Shown here: positions 1 through 10,306 of the stretch, in pieces
Position numbering within the stretch: position 1 is the stretch's first letter
Layout: each line of letters begins with the position of its first letter
Program-made: the position numbers and the translations under genes
Notes under the pieces: model-generated
What the model saw: the letters and a program-made list of their open reading frames with translations, nothing else
What the model was told of the DNA's origin: nothing
Database searches by the model: none
Source: Cochliopodium minus
Lineage: Eukaryota > Discosea > Himatismenida > Cochliopodiidae
Length of the DNA stretch: 14,160 nucleotides
Reading direction: 5' to 3'
NCBI GenBank assembly: GCA_024220525.1
Contig: JAMYWO010000090.1
Span: 46,280 to 60,439, forward strand

Positions 1-65
1 CAAAATTTATAATTCCAAATTAAACGTTTTCATTTCAAAAATTTTCTATTGCAATCCAAGATCAG
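1..65 (+). other. probable 3' end of an msrA intron
   Basis: This stretch sits immediately upstream of the first readable msrA exon. It has no continuous frame giving the expected Gly-Cys-Phe-Trp active-site block of MsrA. It ends in two possible acceptors, AAG at 58-60 and CAG at 63-65, so I read it as the end of an intron. The exon carrying the catalytic Cys would then lie left of the window. The alternative, a diverged or broken first exon, cannot be excluded from here. Confidence 0.5.
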
Positions 66-1560
66 AATATTTGGGGTTATTCCAGGGGTAGTACCTTTCA
101 TTTAATTTACTATAATTTTTTTATTTATTTTCTTTTCCAACAAAAAAAAGGTGTTAAAAACAAGAGTAGGATATACAGGTGGATCACAAAAAAATCCGAC
201 ATATCATGATATGGTAAATCTCTTCAAATTTTATAACATTAACATTTCATTTCATTATTTATACTGAATTCAGGGAGATCACACAGAATCGATTCAAATA
301 GATTTCGATCCTTCGATTATAACCTATGCTAAATTGTTGGAAGTATTTTGGAGATCTCACAGCACAACTCACCCTCATGGGGAGGGTAATATATTTCACC
401 CAATTTTAAAATATTTTTCATCGTTTAACCATTTGATTATACCACATCTGATTGAACATATATTTTAAATTATTTATGTTTAAATTAAAACCCTCTTTGA
501 GAAATGAATTAAATAAAAAATTATCTATAAAAAAACATTCTTGCTTTCAGTAATTTCGAAAGGATGAAAACAATTTTCTACTCAAAAGAGTGGAATGACG
601 AACAAGAGCAAATCGCTGTTCTTGTAATGAAATTATTACAGTTTCTGATCTAAAATTTTTTTTTTTTGAATTCTTGATAAATTCTTTGAAAAATAAAAAT
701 AAATCTCCGCTATTTATTAATTTTTTTTTTTACAAATTAATTTTTTGTTCCCAGGAAACAATACATGTCTGCTATTTGGTATAGTGGAGAAGAACAGAAA
801 AAACTTGCCAATTTCTCTTTTGAAGAGACTCAAAAGGGTCTTGGTTGTCAAGTTTTCACCAAAGTATTCCTCCCACAAAATTAATACTTTTTTTATTTTC
901 TTTTTAATTTAATGTTTTAAAGGTTTTGGAGCTTTCTTTTTGGACTAATGCTGAAGATTATGTATCATTTATTTTTTTATTTTAGTTCTTTTATTTGCTT
1001 TTTCAATTTTTTTTTTTATTATATTAATTTGCTTTTATTAATTATTAATTTTTTTTTTTAATTATTTTAATTTTTTTATTTATTTTTTCACTTTTTAAAA
1101 TTTATTTTTTATTAATTTCTTTTTATTTGCTTTTTCAATATTTTTTATTTTTTATTTTGTTTATTTTTTATTAAATTCAATATTTAATTTTTTCAAATTA
1201 AAATTTATTTTAATTTTTTGTTTATGTTTTTATGTTTTCATCTTATTCAAATTTTAATTATTTAATTCTGCTTTTTTTGGTTTATTTATATTAATTTTAA
1301 TTCTTTTAACAAAGCACCAAAAGTATTATTTGAGAAAGAAAAAAAAGTTGGTAAACTTGTTGAATTTCAAAACAGAAGAAGAGCTAAGAGATAGCGAGAT
1401 CGCTTGCAAGCTCAACGGGTTCGTTTCAAAAAGAAACTTCTTGTACAACGATTTCCTATTGGAGTGCGAAAAATGGGATTTGGATTCCAACATCAAAGAC
1501 TCCCAAGAAAGAAATGGAAAACATTCTGATTTAAAAAAAAAATTTATTTTTTTTTCTTGA
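66..1560 (+). CDS. msrA: peptide methionine sulfoxide reductase A, partial at the 5' end, multi-exon
   Basis: MsrA reduces the S-epimer of methionine sulfoxide, free or in proteins, back to methionine. Exons read by eye: 66 (or 61)-87, 151-213, 274-385, 755-863, 923-961 and 1315-1560. Together they give the family motifs in order: IFGVIPG, then VLKTRVGYTGG, NPTYHDM, GDHTESIQIDFDP (the GHxE-type block with the conserved Glu), LLEVFWRSH, KQYMSAIWYSGEEQKKL, VLELSFWTNAEDY and HQKYYLRKKKKL. A C-terminal extension with EELRDSEIACKLNGFV resembles the tail of long eukaryotic MsrA-like proteins. The Gly-Cys-Phe-Trp catalytic exon is off the left edge. Introns are 60-63 bases early on and 58 and 353 bases later. 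One problem: exon 274-385 ends with one overhanging base, but exon 755-863 needs two, so this junction is out of frame with canonical sites. A second candidate exon (551-623) needs the same two bases. A lost base in the G-rich run at 379-386, or gene decay, would explain it. Stop is TGA; the last 10 residues are low-complexity. Confidence 0.88.
551..623 (+). other. candidate duplicated or alternative msrA exon
   Basis: This segment is preceded by a good acceptor (TTGCTTTCAG) and followed by a GTAATG donor. It is open in one frame, reading NFERMKTIFYSKEWNDEQEQ and a few more residues. It parallels the product of the downstream exon 755-863: M-x-x-I-[FW]-Y-S followed by acidic residues and E-Q. 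MsrA has only one such segment, so the two exons look like duplicates used alternatively, or one is a relic. It enters in the same phase as exon 755-863 but leaves in phase 0, so it could only splice on to 923. Such a product would lack about 12 residues present in the other form. Confidence 0.45.
962..1314 (+). other. long T-rich msrA intron
   Basis: This 353-base intron lies between the exon ending ...NAEDY and the exon starting HQKYYL. The donor is GTATCA and the acceptor is TTTTAACAAAG. It is almost entirely T runs broken by single A or AA. I see no gene, RNA or conserved motif in it. Joining across it restores the family's AEDYHQKY block exactly, which supports both boundaries. Confidence 0.85.
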
Positions 1561-1795
1561 TAATTTCTTTATTCTATGAAACATTCAAGTTCAAACTTTT
1601 GATAAACTTGTTATGTTGACAAAAAGAAGCTATCAAGAAAAAGAATATACAACAAAAAATTTTTTTAAAATTAAGAATTTTCTTTGTTAAAACTTTTTTT
1701 TTTTTTGATGAAAAAACCCCAATTTCACAAAATAACAAAACTGATTGAAACAAATTAAAATTCTTTTTTTTTTTTGAAAATAATTAATTTTATTT
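1561..1795. other. convergent intergenic region, msrA and EPG5 3' ends
   Basis: These 235 bases separate the two converging stops. They must contain both 3' UTRs and polyadenylation sites. There are poly-T runs (about 1697-1707 and 1763-1775) on the plus strand, but I see no AATAAA in either direction. Overlapping transcript ends are likely at this spacing. Confidence 0.6.
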
Positions 1796-4700
1796 TTAAT
1801 TTGCAAAAATAAAAAAAGCATTTTTGAGAGTAAAGTTTGTATCAAATATTTTAGATGAAACCAAATATACAAGTAATTGAATATCAGCCAATCTGTTGGG
1901 AGATTTGATGAATTCCAAAGCCTCAGAAAGAACTTCTTTATAAGGAGAATATTCATTGTCTTTGTAAAGAAGAGAAAAGTTGTAAATTTCGTTTTGGTTT
2001 TCTTTGTCTTGAGGGTTTGGTTGAACTGCATCAGTGATGACTTCATTGGAAGAATCTTTCAACTTTGAGTTTAAAAAGATTGAAATAATTTTGGACAAAA
2101 GCCTGAATTGTAGAGGAAACTTTGATTTTTCGTTGAAAACGAGGAAGTTTCTGAAATAATCTTGAGAAAAATTCAAAATGTTTTTGTAGAACTCCTTCAA
2201 CTTGAGATAGACAAGTCTGTTGTTATTAGATTGAAAAGAAGAGGAAGAATCACAAAGTAAACAGTTCAAAGAAATGTATTTGATCCACAAAAAGACTATT
2301 TTGTAACAATTAGACTCCTTTACTTCTATTTTGGAGATGCAATCACTCAAGAAACTTATCACATTTTTGATTTGATTTTCAAACAAATTGTTTTGTTGAA
2401 TGAGATCACTTTGGATTAAAGAATAAGTAAACAAAGTGAAAATAGAATCACTCATCATGCAAAAATCAAGGAATTTTTCGATTTCTAATTCTGGGAAATT
2501 CACTGAAATTTTGATTTCGCTCCAGTCTGCTTTCACCGAAAGTATCTTTTCTATGCAGTACTCTGTCAGGCTGACACAGTTTTTGATGGATAAAATGGTG
2601 GAGCACGCTTTCAGAATGTTTATTGCTCCCAAAGGAGTTTCTTCCAAATATCTGGAGATGCATCCACTAATATTACTCCTTATGTTAAATCCTTTTTTTT
2701 TTAAATAAAAAAAATAAAAAACAATATTCAAAAATAAACAGAATTTAAAAAATTCACAAGTTTGAGAAATAAATTAAAAAAAAGATTAAAATAAAGTTTT
2801 CGAAATATTCATTAAAATTAAAAAAATTTATAAATTAAAATGAGTTTTATTATTTAAAATAAAAAAATATCAATAAAACATAAAGTTATATATTAAAATA
2901 AATATTTTAAAAAGTTCAAATAGTATGTACCAGAATTGAAAAGCATAATGAGAGATTTGCTGAGAATGAAAATTTGTTGAGTAGAAAAAACAGGAGAAGA
3001 AATGATGGAAGTCAAAATGATGTAGCAAAGATGATCGAACAAAGGCTTGCTGGGCTCCAAATTGAAAGAGAAAAACTTGTCAACGAAAAACGAGATGAAA
3101 TGAGAAGCCTTCTGGAAAGCAGAGTCGTTATCCTCCCTGCTCAAACAAGCGAAACAAATGAAACGGAAAATGGAAGTGAAATTGAAAACTCGATCTTTTT
3201 CTTGTAAGGACAAATTTTTGAAGGGCAAAGTGTAAAAATTAAAGAAAAAATTGAAAACAAATTCCAAAAATTTGGTGAAGATATCGAAGGACATCTCTTC
3301 CCATTTGAAAAGAGAATAGTTGTCGATGAGGAAATAAATGTCTTTTTGGTCTGATTCTGTTGGTTCGATCATGTAGAGGAGGAGGCTGGACATGTTGAGG
3401 TAGAAGGTTTGTTTGAGCTGGTTTTTGTGCTCCTCGTCGGTTTTCGTGAGCTTGATTTCTCCGAAGAAGGTGTCGTAGGGAAGTTTTATCAGCACATTTG
3501 CAAGGAAATTTCTCAATACCTTCGAGTTCCATCCTTTTTTTTTTATTTAAAAAAATATAATTTTTAAATTAGATTTTTTTTTATAATAGATTTTTTATTA
3601 AAAAAGATTTTTTTAATAAAAAATTTTGAACATGTTATAAAAAATATTTCCAAAAATAAAAAAATATTTTATATTTAATCTTTTTAAAAAGTTAAATTAA
3701 AATGAAAAAACCTTCTTTAAATGAAAATTAATTTAAAAATATTTATAAATTAATAGTTTCTAAAAATATAAAAAATGTTGAATTTTAAAAGAAAAAAAAA
3801 AATGTTGAATTTTTTTAAACAATATTTTTTTTATTTCATTTTTATTTACCTGCATTTTGGAGAGTTTGCAAAAGATAAAGAGGAGTGGATTCATTGAAAG
3901 AAAAATCATAGTTGGAAAAATTGTTCCACAACAAACCATTGAAGAGGTAAAAAGAAGAGATGTATTGGACGTGGTCAGGAGAAAAAGACATTATCTCGAA
4001 TTGATACTCCCATACTTCTGTTTTGATGGGATGTTCTACTACTAGCTTGTGGAGAAGACTCGAAATCTTTTTTATCACCTCTACTGCTCTCTCGTTTTGG
4101 TGGACCATCCAAGGGAGAAAGTGGACTGTGTTCCTACTTGGTTTTGTTTCACCTTTTTTGTAAAAATAAAAAAAAGAAAAAAAATAATTTTTTTTTTTTT
4201 AAAATTTCCTTTTTAAAAAAATTGAAAAATAAAAAAATAATAAGTAAATAGTTTTTTTAAAAAAACAAATAATTTAATTTTTTTATAGATCAATTTTTTT
4301 TTTAAAATTAAAAAAGTTTCACAAGATATGAAAAATTGAAATAAATAAAAAATGAAAAAATAAAGTTGAATAAAAATAAATAAAAAAAAATTAAAAAATG
4401 GAAAAAATTTTTTCAAAAACTAAAAGGAAAAAAAAATATTTTTATATGTTTTGTTTTTACTTGATACACCCAAAGTTTTAAGTAAAGGATCTAAGAATGA
4501 AGTAAAGTGAATCCAGAGTTTGGAAGGTTGGACATCGAGGAGGGAGTACTTGGAGTTGGAAGTCTGGTTGATGGAGTGGAAGTTGAAGAGAGGGACGATG
4601 AAATCGACGAATTGGTTCAAGTAGGGGAGGTCGTACAAGTTTTTGCTTGAAGAGTGCAAGAAAGATCTTTTGTTCCAAAGAAAAGAAGACACACATTGAA

Positions 4701-7700
4701 AAATGTTGTCTATTTGAGTGGTGGAAAGAGATGTCGAGAGAGAGGGGATGTTAAGGAGGTTAAATAGAGATGGGGGAACGTCGTTCTTTTCGGAGAGGGA
4801 GAGGATCTTTTTGAGGGATTGGTCGAAGAGGAAGGGGTACTGGAAGGAGGTGAGGAGATCGGAGAGGGATTGGAAGTGCCATTGGAGGAGAGGGGTGGAG
4901 ATGGAGGAGAAGGACGGATCGTTGGAGAGGAGGAAGATGTTGGTGAGGATGCTTTCGTTGAAGGAGATAGGGATGTTCATCTCGTAGTTGTTGCTCGCCA
5001 GCCATTCTTTCACATCGAATCTCTTGAGAATTTCCGCCATCAGCATCTCGTTCCTTGAATTGAGGATGAATGAGAAGAGATATTGATACATATTGAATGT
5101 TTGATGGGGATCTGAATGAGGGCTGAAGTGAGGGAGGATGTGCTGCGAATACATCTTTTCGTTGAGCATTTTTTTGAGGAGATAGAATTGTTGCGAAGGA
5201 TCCAAGAGGGTCATGTTCTTCCCCAACGTGATCAGAATGGATGAACAAAACGAAGATAATGGCAAGAAATGCTCTCCCATCAGTTTCAATTCCAGGAATT
5301 TGTAGAAGAGGGTGATGGAAAGATCCTTGAGCTTTTGATTCTCTTCCACATCTTTCACTGTATTCAATGGAGAATCTTCTTTTGAAAGGGCGCCCATGAG
5401 ATCCTCCATGGTACTCTTGATTCTGAGCATTATGACGGATATATCGAGTTGCAAGTTGGATTCCCTGGTGATGTTGATGAGATCTTGGAAGTTGTTTCGA
5501 TTGTAATTGATGGCATTCTGGATAGGAATGTTGATTTCAAAAAAATCTACCTCCACATCGATATGAGCGGGATTCCGACATTCATTGTTGAGATTACATT
5601 TCTTGAAAATGGATTTCTTTCTTTTTTCTCTTTTGTAGAGATTGGCAATGTTGTCCAAGAGATGCAAATCAAACAGGGTGAGTTGTGAATACTTTTCTTG
5701 ATGGATTTTGGAGAATTCAATCAAAGACATGCAATCATTCTCGAGATTCCTCTTTAAATTATCTACAGGGAGCAAAGGAGATCCATAGATACAAACACTG
5801 ATTGGTGAAAAAACAATTGTTGCAGTATCTTCTTTTCTGAACTTGACAAGTTTCTGGGAGGGATCATAGAGATTGTTTTTTTTAGAGTGAGGAACTTTGA
5901 TGCCTGTTGCAATTAAGAATGGAGAACTTTGTTTTATGAGAGAAGAAATTTGAGATTTAATGTTTGGAAAGTCAACACATTCCCACCACAATCCATTTCT
6001 GTTAATGTCAAATGGTTCTTCATTTAAAAGCTTCGTTAGAAGAAGAGGCAAATAAATTTCTTCCAAGTTTTGAATATAGGACAAAGCAGATTTGTCCATT
6101 TGTATCCACCAAGACATTGCATTGTAAAGATTTTTTTGTTGAGTGTAGAAAAGAAAGGAGACGTTGTCTTCTATCTCATACGCTTCTGTAGATTTCTTTT
6201 CGAAATGTGCGATGATGTTTTTGAGTTTTGTAAACAAAAGTTTTTTGTAATCTGTTTTTTCGAACAGGAGGAATCTGTCTCCAAAGAAATAGTTTTGTTT
6301 GGTGTGAGAGAAAAAGAGATAGAACATAACTTGCCAAAACAAAGGAAGCAAAGGCTCATCGTTCTCGAAAATAAGGCAATATTTGATCCATTGGTAGATC
6401 ATCACTTCATTCAACATATCTTTGCTAGATTTCAATCCTCCCTTCTTCAAAACAAACTCGGTAGGTTTGTTATTGTTGCTTTCAAACAATTCTCCCAAGG
6501 TTTGTAGAAGAGACACTTGAGATCTTGTTTTGGAAAGAAGAGATTCAAAGACAATGTAAGGGTAGTAGAAGCATTCTGATTGATCTTTGGTGGCCAAAAT
6601 GTTATAAACATAATTGAAATAAGAAGAAATGGTGTCTTGGTTTTGCTTCTGTTGTTTTTGTTTTATTTTCTCAAAGTTTTCATTGTCTTTTAGAATGAGT
6701 TGAACACTATGAGAAATTCCAACATTGACATTCACCCTGTAAAGAGAATTAAGGATGAAACATACGTTTGTATTCAAATGCCAGTTTTTAATCTGAAGCA
6801 TGTGAGAAACCCAGAAAGAAGAGTAAATGGTAGTGAACAATTTGTCCGTTTCAACAAAATTTTTGATGTGTTGAGTGATGAGGGAAGATAACGTGATCGC
6901 CTCCTTATTTACTGCCTTTTTCTTGAACAAAGAAATTCCTGGAGTGTTGTAGATCCAATGCCCTTCGTTTTTACCAGCAAGAATGGTCTCGATGATCAAT
7001 GAAAACTCTTCATTCACTTTTTGGTAGATTTCTTTTACTTCAACCGAGTTGATTATGTTGGGAACTATGTTGAAAATGACTTTGAAAGCTGCTTCAAAAT
7101 GACCATGCTCCACGATACATCCGAGCAACTTTATTCCTTCATTTGAAAACTGCTCCAAGTTACTTCCGATGGTAGTTAGTTCCAAGATAGAAAAAGCTTG
7201 AAGAGCAGAGTGGATTTTGGAGTATCTTTTTTCTTGTTTGTTGTATCCATCTCTCAGCAAATTGAGTTGAGGGGATTCAAGAGAAAATTTCTCGATCAAA
7301 CTTTTTCCATTGTGATCGAAATGTTGGGTTTTGAGCAAGACTTTCCAGCAAAATTTTTCAAATTCAGTCAATTCATACTTGAACCATGATTTGTTTTCTT
7401 TTCTGTGATGCACAAACACTTCGATCATCAAAAGAGCAAATTCCCTGTGTAATTTAGGATCCAATTTCATGGATTGAGTGGTAATCTTTACATCAGATGT
7501 ATCCTTTGGATCAATCACGGATCCCCAATTCAAATTTAGCATTATACTTCTTGCCATCTTGTTTTCTGTTTCTGCTGGATCTTTTAGGAGCCATTCTCTT
7601 ATTTGGGTGATATCAGAGATGGTTGGAATGTAATTTGCCAAAGATAAATCGCTGAATATGTATTTCCCACTCCTGTAGTACTTTGTTCTTTCGATGAAAT

Positions 7701-10010
7701 CAATAAGATGAGATACAAAGTTAGGATGAGCAGTACAAATATCGGATAAAAGTCCTCTGCCAGTCTTGTAAAAATATTTGTTCGTTTTAGGATCAATATC
7801 TGTTGAAATTAAAAAAAAATTAAAAAAAAGATGTTGAAAAAAGATTATTTTATACATGAAGCATAGACAATTTCTTCTCCTATTGCATGTCCTAATTCTT
7901 GATCTGTTTCAGTTGCTAATTGGGATAATCCAGTCAAAAGAAATTCGGATTCAGTTTGGATTTCTTCGTTCAATTGATCAACAAAATCAGATCTGATGTT
8001 TTTGTTTTCGTTCATCATTTTGGTCCATTCTCTCAAATCCTTTACGTTGACTATTTTCTTGGAAAGGAGAAGAAGTTGAAAGACAATCCATTGAGCTTGT
8101 TTGCTAAGATAAGAAAAGGGCAAATGATACAAAAGTTGCCAAATTTGGGCTTTTTTGATTTGAATGATAGACTTGGTTACGTTGATACAAAGAAGATCTA
8201 ACTTTTGTTGTTGTTGGATTCTTGTTTCCTCTTTCTTGTAAACGAACAAAGCTGTGTTCTTCAAAACTCTCATCATCAAATTACCAACCATTTTGGTGAA
8301 GTACTTGTATTGGTAAACACAATGCAGACCCAAAAACATTTTCTTCAACAAAAAAGTGCAAATGTCCAAAACAGAAGAAGGATTGTTGTAATAAGAATTG
8401 ACATTTTTGAGATCATCGAAAATGTAGGAAGTAAAAGTGGAAAATGGAAATTGGTTAAACAAAGAAGAAAAATCTTCAGAGCTCAATATAAAATCTGTTT
8501 CTTTTTCATCTATGACATCCACAGTTCTCTTATTTTGACCAACATTCACCCAATCATCGTCCAAATCTTCATCACCCAACTTTTCTACTTCTTTATTTGT
8601 ATCTACTTGGTCTGTCAAAGTAGTGAGTGTGACACGGGACATGTCTCTGAGAAAGGGAGACAACAACTCGTCCAACATTTGGAGGAAAAAAGTGATGCTG
8701 TAATCGTTGTCCCAAACTTTCGGAAATTGGATGAATTTGGCAGCCCAAGAACAACCAGGTGTTATCAAAAGGTGTCTAAGAATAAATAAATGGTCAGAGT
8801 AATCAGCACACCTCAGAAGTTTGTCAACTAACTTCTCTAACCAAAGTTTGATATCCGCATAAAAGAATTCAAACTCTTCAATGCTCTTGTCTCTTGCAAA
8901 CCCAAACAAAACGTCGATGTAGTGTCTTATCCAACACACGTCACTGTATTGGTTTTGGTTTCTGGATCCCGTTGAATTTGCTTGGATCGGAGATGCCATG
9001 TTCAAAGAGGAGAAAATAGACGAGTTGGAAAGAAATTTGTTTATAAAGTTTTCTACGGCCAATTTGCAGCTTTGATAATCGTAAATGGATAGTGTAAGTT
9101 TCTTCATTCTTTTTTCTCTAAAAATTTCAAGCTTTTTTTGAAGTTGTAAGGCGAGATTATTTTCAAAGGTCATCACATCGAGTTCCAATGTTTCCACCAT
9201 ATCAATTCCATCTCCACATCTCAGATTGTATACTGTTTTTATCTTATTCGAGAACCAAATGCTCTTTGATAGATTCTCATTATCTTCCTTTAGATTATCC
9301 ACTTCTATTCTATCTTGATCATATATGATATATGCTGTTTTATATTTCATCACCAGATTATAAAATTCACTCTCTTCCATATTTCCTGATTTAAATTCAT
9401 TTTCTGGGACGAAATGCAATTCAGGTGTTTCCACTATTGAGGTTGTGAGATCTATTGTTGGATCTATTTGAAAATAATTCTCTTTTGGTCCTATTTTTTG
9501 ATTGATTAGATTTTCAAGGAAATTATATTTGTTCTTTTCAACATTTTCCTCTTTCGAAATTGCTTCCTTCTCCATTATATTTACATTTTCTACATTTTGC
9601 AAAGTATTTTCTTTATTTATAACATTTTGGACTATATTTTCATTATTTACAACATTATTTTCTTCTGAATATTCTATTTTTGGATACATATAAAATGGTT
9701 CTTGTTGAATTTCTTGATTATTGTTATTATTGAACAACATATCGGTTATCGAAGAATAATTATAACTTGATTTTGGTTTATTTGATTCAATTTGAGGATT
9801 AATAATATTATTTTGCTCTTCTACAAGAATGTCCTCTTCTTTTGTTTCTACTTTCTCAATTATTTTATCTTCTTCTTTTTCATTTTTATTTACAATAACT
9901 CCCAATAATAAATGTTGGGGTAATGGTTCAGGTTCATTTATAATTCTTTTTGGTTTTTCTTCAATTTGATCTTTTATTTTTGGTTTTTCTTTCGGTTGTT
10001 CAATCATCAT
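1796..10010 (-). CDS. EPG5: EPG5 homologue (ectopic P-granules protein 5, autophagosome-lysosome tether), five exons
   Basis: Exons in sense order: 10010-7856, 7799-4461, 4152-3850, 3533-2931 and 2691-1796. Their sum is 7,296 bases, or 2,431 residues plus TAA. This is close to the roughly 2,580 residues I recall for human EPG5. All four introns are phase 1 (56, 308, 316 and 239 bases) and each junction restores the frame. In animals EPG5 is recruited to late endosomes by Rab7 and binds Atg8/LC3 to promote SNARE-driven fusion. The call rests on length, an all-helical solenoid-like composition, and similarity to EPG5 blocks as I remember them: LRHLLITPGCSWAAKFIQF (residues 411-429), ARSIMLNLNWG (801-811) and a CxxxxxC-NPAHI block near 1453-1464. 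The N-terminal 200 residues are disordered and Asn/Glu-rich. W487VNV and F514SSL look like LIR motifs. The start is the first of two ATGs, preceded by an A run. Codon use turns C-ending around 4700-5060. No membrane segment is evident. Another large helical tether is the alternative. Confidence 0.78.
2692..2930 (-). other. EPG5 intron 4
   Basis: The donor is GTACAT at 2930 and the acceptor is a long A run followed by AG at 2693-2692. It interrupts a Gly codon after its first base. Nothing else is visible in it. Confidence 0.82.
3534..3849 (-). other. EPG5 intron 3
   Basis: This 316-base intron has donor GTAAAT at 3849 and acceptor AAAAAAAAAAG ending at 3534. It splits a Gly codon after the first base, giving LQNAG then WNSKVLRNF. 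It consists of A and T runs only. I see no gene or structured RNA in it. Confidence 0.85.
4153..4460 (-). other. EPG5 intron 2
   Basis: This 308-base intron has donor GTAAAA at 4460 and acceptor TACAAAAAAG ending at 4153. It is phase 1, giving TLGVS then ETKPSRN across the joined Ser codon. It is low-complexity A/T sequence. A short minus-strand frame inside it is only Phe/Leu/Lys/Ile and is not a gene. Confidence 0.85.
7800..7855 (-). other. EPG5 intron 1
   Basis: This 56-base intron has donor GTATAA at 7855 and acceptor TTTCAACAG ending at 7800. It splits a Tyr codon after its first base and joins EEIVYAS to YIDPKTNKYF. It is the shortest intron of the gene and the only one in EPG5 with a pyrimidine-led CAG acceptor. 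Confidence 0.88.
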
Positions 10011-10306
10011 TTTTTTTATAATTTTTCAGAACAAAAAATTTTGGGCAATCATAACATTTTTGGGCAACCAAATTCTAATTTTTCAATGAATAAAGAAATT
10101 CAGAGATAATCATAAAGAAAAAAAAAGAACACATTAAAAGGAAAAGGAATTTGAAACAATTAATATTTGGGATTTTTTTATTTAAACTTGACTTTAATTC
10201 AAATCATTTTTACAATTTCAAATCGAATTGTATACTTGAAATTTTTGAAATCAAATCATAAAAAAAAAAAAAAATAGCTCTCTTTTTATACTCACTTTGG
10301 ATATAC
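10011..10306. promoter_or_regulatory. divergent promoter region between EPG5 and the UBXN7 homologue
   Basis: The two ATGs are 296 bases apart and point away from each other, so both promoters and 5' UTRs must lie here unless upstream non-coding exons exist. Visible elements are a 10-base direct repeat TTTTGGGCAA at 10039-10048 and 10058-10067, start-to-start 19 bases, near the EPG5 end. There is also an A run around 10259-10274 and a TTTTTATAC box at about 10284 near the UBXN7 end. The TATA assignment is weak in such AT-rich DNA. Confidence 0.6.
10039..10067 (+). repeat. paired direct repeat TTTTGGGCAA
   Basis: Two exact 10-base copies are separated by 9 bases. They are among the few GC-containing words in this AT-rich intergenic region, about 30-60 bases upstream of the EPG5 start. 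The spacing of about two helical turns suits a factor binding the same DNA face twice. This is a positional guess only. Confidence 0.45.

Noticed and set aside
4760-5248. 162-residue minus-strand ORF overlapping EPG5 exon 2, and plus-strand ORFs at 4718-5058
   Set aside because: They lie in other frames of a well-supported exon and arise from its C-rich, stop-poor codons. The product is Pro/His/Arg-rich with no motif.
6070-6507. 145-residue plus-strand ORF
   Set aside because: It is a shadow of EPG5 exon 2 on the opposite strand; no family resemblance.
7845-7857. EPG5 exons 1 and 2 as two separate genes
   Set aside because: The last residues of the first frame and the first 20 of the second are intron translation. 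A 56-base GT..AG intron joins them in frame.
8205-8789. 194-residue plus-strand ORF opposite EPG5 exon 1
   Set aside because: It is antisense to a conserved coding exon, its composition mirrors that exon, and it has no recognisable domain or start context.
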